From contig VBKY01000064.1 of the NCBI GenBank assembly GCA_005879255.1, forward strand, positions 1 to 10,168: a stretch of DNA of 10,168 bases. The letters run 5' to 3'. A program made the position numbers and the translations under genes. This document shows positions 7,267-10,168 of this stretch, piece after piece. The stretch is from Deltaproteobacteria bacterium (GTDB lineage Bacteria; Desulfobacterota_B; Binatia; UBA9968). Positions within the stretch are counted from its first letter, which is position 1. Each line of letters starts with the position of its first letter. The notes under the pieces are model-generated. The model had not been told where the DNA came from. It searched no databases and saw nothing but the letters and a program-made list of their open reading frames with translations.

Positions 7267-7319
7267 AGCCCTCTCCTTAGTCCTCCCCCGCGTCGCGGGG
7301 GAGGAAACAGGTGGGGGCT
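7267..7319. repeat. Symmetric 53-bp nested palindrome between convergent genes
   Basis: The inner stem is cctcccccgc (7282-7291) paired perfectly with 7295-7304 across a 3-base loop. Five unpaired bases on each side lead to an outer stem, 7267-7276 with 7310-7319, which pairs at nine of ten positions if one G-T pair is allowed. It lies between the ends of the racemase-like gene and the second bicupin gene. It could act as a two-way terminator or mRNA end, though no T-run follows. Its G/C-rich form resembles dispersed intergenic repeats found in several soil lineages; that resemblance is from memory, not a search. Confidence 0.65.
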
Positions 7320-7325
7320 GAAACC

Positions 7326-7352
7326 ATTGGAACATTTGGAACGACTGGAACC
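7326..7352. repeat. Three 9-bp TGGAAC tandem repeats
   Basis: Three adjacent 9-base units, attggaaca, tttggaacg and actggaacc, share the core TGGAAC. Two decayed units (tgaac, cgaac) follow in nearly the same phase, the last reaching into the stop codon region of the second bicupin gene. The repeat starts seven bases after the 53-bp palindrome, so both may belong to one intergenic repeat. Confidence 0.6.
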
Positions 7353-7358
7353 AATGAA

Positions 7359-8462
7359 CTAACGAACAGTGCAACCTGGGTGATACCCGCCCATATTGCA
7401 GCGCGCGCCGACTTCTTTCATCGCAGCTTCGAAGTCTTTGTGGATCTGCGGATCTTCATCCTCGAACTCGATCTGTCCCCCGCCTTGCTTCACGCTCGTG
7501 TACGTGCCGCCCTCGCCGTCTTGCATGCGCATGAAGCGGTATTTCCAGCTGCCCCAGCGTAGCGCCAGATAACGTGCGGGTTTGGCGCCGGAATTTAAAT
7601 GCTGGTGGAACCACTGATCGGGCGGCACGACGACACTGCCGGGTTTCCAGTCGACACGCTGCATCGGTTGCCCTTCCGGCCAAAGAATAGAGTAGCCCTG
7701 GCCGCTGAGTATGATCACATGAGCGCCGGGACCATGCTTGTGTCCCTTCTTGTAAGTACCGACGGGGAATTCCGAGATATGCGCGCACATGGTTTGCTTG
7801 GCGAGATTGAACTTCATATTCGTGCTGCCCTTGCCGCGCTCGCTGTAGTCCGCAAGGCTGATCGTGTGCGTGTCCGGGACGAAGTTGGTGGTCATGAAGA
7901 AGCGGCCCGTGACTTCGCCTTTGCCGCTGAAGTAGCCTTCGGTGGTCGGGTCAAAGCGGTCGAGGAACGAATAGTCATTATCGAAAATAAAATCCACATT
8001 GTGGAACAGGTTCATCATGAAACAGCAATTGGTCACGGCGAAATATCGCGCCGCCTCGCTGCCACTGGCGTTGAAATGTTGATAGTGAGCGTTGATGGGA
8101 ACAGCGAACAGGCTGCCCGGTCCCCACTCGAAGGTGTGCTTCTTGCCGTCCTTCTGCCACACCGAAGTCGCGCCATAGCCTTTGGTCACGTAGACCATTT
8201 CTTCATAGAGATGCTTCTGCGGTTTGGTCTTGCCCTGCGGCGGAATCTCTAAGACATAGCCGTCATTCACGCCGCCGGTGCCGTCGAGAACCACGAACGA
8301 GCAGGGCACGCCTTTCAAGTCCCACGGAACCAGCTCGACTTTGTTAACGTCCTCGACGAAGAAACCTTTGACTACGGGAATTTTCTGCGCTGCCTGCCAG
8401 TCCTTGTAAGTATCGATCCGCTCCGTCTTAAGATCTGCAGGTTGTTGTCTGGTTTCCGCCAT
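7359..8462 (-). CDS. Bicupin protein, downstream copy of a tandem pair
   Basis: With the ATG at 8460-8462 this gives 367 residues and two cupin domains. Domain 1 has His84, Glu87/Glu88 and a later His129. Domain 2 has the fuller metal pattern His241-x-His243-x4-His248 and, in cupin motif 2 (PPDQWFHQH), His286/His288. The usual motif-1 glutamate is replaced by His248, giving an all-histidine set as in gentisate-dioxygenase-like bicupins. The C-terminus carries two conserved cysteines (355 and 364). I chose this start because AAGGGGG lies eight bases upstream and because the N-terminus then aligns with the paralogue; earlier ATG (8483) and TTG (8486) codons overlap the upstream stop. About 84% of residues match the neighbouring copy. 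A metal-dependent dioxygenase or isomerase role in aromatic breakdown fits the neighbourhood, but no substrate can be assigned. Confidence 0.85.
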   Translation of the reverse strand: MAETRQQPADLKTERIDTYKDWQAAQKIPVVKGFFVEDVNKVELVPWDLKGVPCSFVVLDGTGGVNDGYVLEIPPQGKTKPQKHLYEEMVYVTKGYGATSVWQKDGKKHTFEWGPGSLFAVPINAHYQHFNASGSEAARYFAVTNCCFMMNLFHNVDFIFDNDYSFLDRFDPTTEGYFSGKGEVTGRFFMTTNFVPDTHTISLADYSERGKGSTNMKFNLAKQTMCAHISEFPVGTYKKGHKHGPGAHVIILSGQGYSILWPEGQPMQRVDWKPGSVVVPPDQWFHQHLNSGAKPARYLALRWGSWKYRFMRMQDGEGGTYTSVKQGGGQIEFEDEDPQIHKDFEAAMKEVGARCNMGGYHPGCTVR

Positions 8463-8470
8463 TGGATGGT

Positions 8471-8477
8471 CCCCCTT
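8471..8477 (-). promoter_or_regulatory. Ribosome binding site deciding the start of the downstream bicupin
   Basis: AAGGGGG on the minus strand ends eight bases before the ATG at 8462 and lies just after the upstream copy's TGA at 8483-8485. It supports the 8462 start over the ATG at 8483 and implies coupled translation of the two copies. Confidence 0.65.
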
Positions 8478-8482
8478 GCTCA

Positions 8483-9589
8483 TCAACGAACTGTACAGCC
8501 GGGATGATAAGTGCCCATATTGCAGCGCGCGCCGACGGCTTTCATCGCGGCTTCAAAATCTTTGTGGATCTGCGGATCTTCGTCTTCGAATTCAATTTGC
8601 CCGCCGCCGAGTTTGACGCTCGTGAATGTGCCGCCTTCGCCGTCCTGCGAACGCATGAACTTGTAGCGCCAGTTGTTCCAGCGCAGCGCCAGATACCGCG
8701 CCGGCATTGCGCCGGAGTTGAAATGTTGATGGAACCACTGATCCGGCGGCACGACGACGCTGCCTGGTTTCCAGTCGACGCGCTGGGGTTTTTCTCCTTG
8801 CGGCCACAGGACCGAATAGCCTTGACCGCTGAGAATGATCACGTGCGCGCCTGGACCGTGCTTGTGCCCCTTCTTATAAGTCCCGACGGGGAATTCCGAG
8901 ATATGCGCGCCCATGGTGTTTTTCGCCAGGTTGAACTTCATATTGGTGCTGCCCTTGCCGCGCTCGTTATAGTCGGTGAGCTTGAGCGTGTGCGTGTCCG
9001 ACACGAAGTTGGTCGTTAAAAAGAACCGCCCAGTCAACTCGCCTTGGCCGCTAAAGTAACCTTCGGTGCGCGGATCGAAGCGGTCAGTAAAAGCATAGTC
9101 GCTGTTGAAGATGTAATCAGAATTGTGAAACAGGTTCATCACAAAGCAGCAGTTCGTCACCGCGAAGTAACGCGCCGCCTCGCTGCCGCTGGCGTTGAAG
9201 TGCTGGTAGTCGGAGTTGAGCGGCATCGCAAACATACTTCCCGGTCCCCACTCGAAGGTGTGCTTCTTGCCGTCTCTTTGCCACACGCTGGTCGCGCCGT
9301 AACCTTTGGTTACGTAAACCATCTCTTCGTACATATGCTTCTGCGGTTTGGTTTTGCCGCCAGCGGGAATCTCGCACACGTAGGCGTCGTTGGTGCCGCC
9401 GGTGCCGTCGAGCACAACCATTGAACAGGGCACGCCCTTGAGATCCCAGTGTTCGAGCGGGAGTGTGTTGACGTCCTCGACAAAGAACCCGCGCACGACG
9501 GGAATCCGCTGTTCAGCCTGCCAGCTCTTGTAGGTATCGATTCGGTCGGGCTTCAGACCCGGATCGTTCGGCGCTACCATCTCTGGCAT
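8483..9589 (-). CDS. Bicupin protein, upstream copy of a tandem pair
   Basis: A 368-residue two-cupin protein with no signal peptide, so probably cytoplasmic. The ATG at 9587-9589 has a strong AGGAGG eight bases upstream. Domain 1 (about 75-135) offers His85, Glu88/Glu89 and His130. Domain 2 (about 230-300) offers His242-x-His244-x4-His249 and His287/His289 in PPDQWFHQH. Cys147-Cys148 between the domains and Cys356 and Cys365 at the C-terminus are kept in both copies. From the R-I-D near residue 16 to the end, the copies align without gaps; I count about 56 differences in 353 positions. The gene appears to be the first of a two-gene operon. Length and double-cupin layout match gentisate 1,2-dioxygenase-like proteins, but the sequence does not prove ring cleavage. 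Other metal-dependent bicupin roles, such as isomerase or oxalate-type enzymes, remain possible. Confidence 0.87.
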   Translation of the reverse strand: MPEMVAPNDPGLKPDRIDTYKSWQAEQRIPVVRGFFVEDVNTLPLEHWDLKGVPCSMVVLDGTGGTNDAYVCEIPAGGKTKPQKHMYEEMVYVTKGYGATSVWQRDGKKHTFEWGPGSMFAMPLNSDYQHFNASGSEAARYFAVTNCCFVMNLFHNSDYIFNSDYAFTDRFDPRTEGYFSGQGELTGRFFLTTNFVSDTHTLKLTDYNERGKGSTNMKFNLAKNTMGAHISEFPVGTYKKGHKHGPGAHVIILSGQGYSVLWPQGEKPQRVDWKPGSVVVPPDQWFHQHFNSGAMPARYLALRWNNWRYKFMRSQDGEGGTFTSVKLGGGQIEFEDEDPQIHKDFEAAMKAVGARCNMGTYHPGCTVR

Positions 9590-9677
9590 TGAATTTTCCT
9601 CCTAAAACAACCGCTGTGAGCCAACAGACGAAATTTCAGAACGCACTCTCGTTCCGAAACTATTATCCTCCCCCTTG
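9590..9677 (-). promoter_or_regulatory. Leader of the bicupin operon with a possible -10 box
   Basis: On the minus strand GATAAT (9662-9667) is a fair -10 match lying 72 bases before the ATG at 9589. The nearest -35-like hexamer, TTGCGA, lies 20 bases further upstream, which is too far for a standard sigma-70 promoter. The leader then runs into the AGGAGG ribosome site. I saw no hairpin or riboswitch-like structure here. Confidence 0.3.
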
Positions 9678-9697
9678 AGAGACTGTGTCGCAATTGG
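9678..9697. mobile_element. Possible insertion-sequence end
   Basis: The stretch agagactgtgtcgcaattgg lies about 130 bases past the transposase stop, a plausible distance for the right end of the element. Its GACTGTGTCGCA core resembles inverted-repeat ends I associate with IS1182-like elements. The matching left end is outside the window, so this is a weak call. Confidence 0.3.
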
Positions 9698-9826
9698 TGG
9701 AATATTCAAAGTAAACCTGTTCAGAGCATCGCCGAGAGGACAATAGGGTTCAGAGTGATTGTCTGAAAGCTCAGTGTTGATCCAGTTTTGCCTCCAACTG
9801 GTGCATAGGCGTACTCGCCGCGAATC

Positions 9827-10168
9827 TTACGCCATCACCGGGATTCGAAGAGCCGTAAGCTTTTCGATCAGGCTGGATACCCCCAGAATCGTAATCATCC
9901 GCGCAAGATTAAAACAGGTGGCCAACAAAGAGGTCTCCGCATTGACCCCCACCTTTCCCCGCAGTAAAAATCCAACGGTTTTCAAATTGCTCTTGATATG
10001 GCCAAAGGGAAGCTCCGCTCGCTCCTTTCTTCGGCCATAGATTTCTTTTGACGCCTCATACTGGACTTCCAGTTTCTCTTTGAGCTCTTCCAGTGCCAGA
10101 CGAATGATCTTTCGACCGTGCTTGGCCGAGGTGCACTGCCCATAGTGAAGACACCCCTGACAAAGCTT
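9827..10168 (-). CDS. IS1182-like transposase, C-terminal 113 residues (cut by window end)
   Basis: The minus strand is open from the window edge to a TAA at 9827-9829 and encodes the end of a DDE transposase. The visible part begins with Cys3-x2-Cys6-x5-Cys12, the cysteine cluster found in IS1182-type enzymes, followed by GRKIIR. It then shows the signature around the last catalytic acidic residue: R-x-E-R-A-E52-L-P-F-G-H-I-K, followed by V-G-F-L-L-R-G and the helix ETSLLATCFNLARM. This pattern matches the DDE_Tnp_1_6 domain, in which Glu52 would complete the DDE triad. The start and the other two acidic residues are beyond the window, so whether the gene is intact cannot be judged. It points toward the bicupin operon in the same direction. 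Confidence 0.82.
   Translation of the reverse strand, partial: KLCQGCLHYGQCTSAKHGRKIIRLALEELKEKLEVQYEASKEIYGRRKERAELPFGHIKSNLKTVGFLLRGKVGVNAETSLLATCFNLARMITILGVSSLIEKLTALRIPVMA

Noticed and set aside
7599..8252. Plus-strand open frames opposite both bicupin genes (also 8462-9019 and 9044-9424)
   Set aside because: They are similar to each other only because the bicupin genes are duplicated; no ribosome sites or recognisable domains.
9759..10040. Plus-strand open frame of 93 codons
   Set aside because: It lies opposite the transposase C-terminus, which has clear DDE-family motifs on the minus strand.
1..10168. CRISPR array, tRNA or rRNA genes
   Set aside because: No regularly spaced repeats, cloverleaf-like segments or rRNA signatures were seen by eye.

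Overview
The window looks like chromosomal accessory DNA from an uncultured, fairly GC-rich Gram-negative bacterium. Solute-binding proteins with Sec-type signal peptides, a phthalate-type Rieske oxygenase and bicupins are typical of soil and sediment lineages such as Desulfobacterota/Binatota, Rokubacteria, Tectomicrobia or NC10. That placement rests on gene style only and is low confidence. No rRNA, tRNA or CRISPR array was seen.

Block 1 (about 51-6167, all minus strand, read right to left) is a catabolic and uptake cluster. The order is solute-binding protein 3 (5055-6167), solute-binding protein 2 (3789-4928), a Rieske non-heme-iron oxygenase alpha subunit (2628-3776), a long palindromic REP-like element (2457-2564), a Gfo/Idh/MocA dehydrogenase (1239-2429) and solute-binding protein 1 (51-1217). 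A phthalate-type Rieske oxygenase next to a Gfo/Idh/MocA dehydrogenase recalls the Pht3/Pht4 pair of phthalate degradation, where the ring is dihydroxylated and the cis-diol is then rearomatised. The three paralogous binding proteins suggest that related organic anions are taken up. No permease, ATPase or oxygenase reductase gene lies in the window.

Block 2 (6389-7168, plus strand) diverges from block 1 across a 221-bp intergenic region. It encodes an Asp/Glu/hydantoin-racemase-fold protein in which both catalytic cysteines appear to be replaced, by Asn90 and Gly196.

Block 3 (7359-9589, minus strand) is a tandem pair of bicupin proteins about 84% identical to each other by hand count, with the second start coupled to the first stop. 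It converges on block 2. The short gap between them holds a symmetric 53-bp palindrome and a run of 9-bp TGGAAC repeats.

Block 4 (about 9678-10168) is the C-terminal end of an IS1182-like transposase on the minus strand, cut by the window edge. A possible insertion-sequence end lies just upstream of the bicupin pair.

No single gene here is of an unknown class. The items most worth a second look are the cysteine-less racemase homologue, the duplicated bicupins, the permease-less set of binding proteins around a Pht-like oxygenase/dehydrogenase pair, and the interleaved palindrome at 2457-2564.
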